Of a stretch of DNA of 6,673 bases, positions 6,630-6,673 are shown one piece after another. Below the pieces are notes generated by a model. The model ran no database searches. It was not told the origin of the DNA and worked only from the letters and a program-made list of their open reading frames with translations. This DNA comes from Candidatus Sodaliphilus limicaballi. GTDB taxonomy: Bacteria; Bacteroidota; Bacteroidia; Bacteroidales; Muribaculaceae. Where the stretch lies: the NCBI GenBank assembly GCA_018065815.1, contig JAGHSP010000372.1:1-6673 (forward strand), in the 5' to 3' direction. Each line of letters opens with the position of its first letter. The first letter of the stretch is position 1. The translations under genes were made by a program, and so were the position numbers.

Positions 6630-6640
6630 GGCTGGAAGCC
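6630..6640. repeat. Small inverted repeat GGCT-GGA-AGCC
   Basis: A 4-bp perfect stem (GGCT/AGCC) with a 3-base GGA loop, 5 bases before a longer hairpin. It is short enough to be chance. It is listed because the two hairpins are adjacent in a stretch without a gene. Confidence 0.3.
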
Positions 6641-6645
6641 GACAC

Positions 6646-6662
6646 GCAGAACGCAGTTCTGC
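6646..6662. repeat. Inverted repeat GCAGAAC-GCA-GTTCTGC
   Basis: A perfect 7-bp stem (6646-6652 with 6656-6662) around a 3-base GCA loop. It is followed by ACATAACCCTG and not by a T-run, so it does not read as an intrinsic terminator on the + strand, and no T-run follows it on the - strand either. It could be part of a REP-like or mobile element end or a structured leader, but the window ends too soon to tell. Confidence 0.5.
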
Positions 6663-6673
6663 ACATAACCCTG

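Larger units (their letters stand above)
6535..6673. other. Non-coding tail after the SGNH gene
   Basis: No convincing gene is seen. The longest ATG-started + frame of note is 17 codons (6571-6624, MVFWVISSRGSHSHMIL), with no family resemblance I can name; the same frame continues past two stops. There is no T-run terminator directly after the SGNH stop. Two short perfect hairpins lie near the right edge (6630-6640 and 6646-6662). The section from about 6590 is more GC-rich than the other gaps in the window, so it may be part of an interspersed element or the leader of a gene outside the window. Confidence 0.4.

Noticed and set aside
6646..6673. Intrinsic terminator at the right edge
   Set aside because: The 7-bp stem is perfect, but the following bases (ACATAACCCTG) hold no T-run, and the hairpin is more than 100 bases after the last stop.

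Overview
The window looks like a chromosomal segment of a Bacteroidales gut or oral bacterium (Muribaculaceae, Prevotella or Tannerella-like; the genus is inference). This rests on AT-rich, A-rich leaders in front of start codons with no good Shine-Dalgarno sequence, GC-rich genes separated by AT-rich gaps, and a gene set typical of that order. All five genes lie on the + strand and are intact. No RNA gene, CRISPR array or recognisable transposase is present.

Layout: (1) 19-2796, a 925-residue FAD plus Fe-S D-lactate dehydrogenase of the fused GlcD-GlcF (Dld-II/YdiJ-like) type. (2) 2797-2878, a gap with a perfect 10-bp palindrome and a 9-bp tandem repeat. (3) 2879-4033, a polytopic membrane protein of the HGSNAT/NagX (COG4299/DUF5009) family, the probable MurNAc transporter MurT. 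(4) 4054-4896, a BadF/NAGK-type amino-sugar kinase, probable MurK. (5) 4897-5050, a gap built almost wholly of an 8-bp repeat followed by a 16-bp repeat. (6) 5051-5869, MurQ, the MurNAc-6-phosphate etherase. (7) 5869-6534, an exported SGNH/GDSL hydrolase whose start codon overlaps the murQ stop. (8) 6535-6673, a non-coding tail with two small hairpins.

Together the genes read as a salvage module for peptidoglycan amino sugar. MurT would bring N-acetylmuramic acid (MurNAc) across the inner membrane and MurK would phosphorylate it. MurQ would cut the lactyl ether to give GlcNAc-6-phosphate and D-lactate, and the upstream dehydrogenase would oxidise the D-lactate to pyruvate, passing electrons to the quinone pool. 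The secreted SGNH hydrolase may prepare substrate in the periplasm, for example by removing O-acetyl groups. From memory, Tannerella forsythia has a described murT-murK-murQ set. The added points of interest here are the D-lactate dehydrogenase next to it, the translationally coupled SGNH esterase, and three different short tandem repeats in the gaps.
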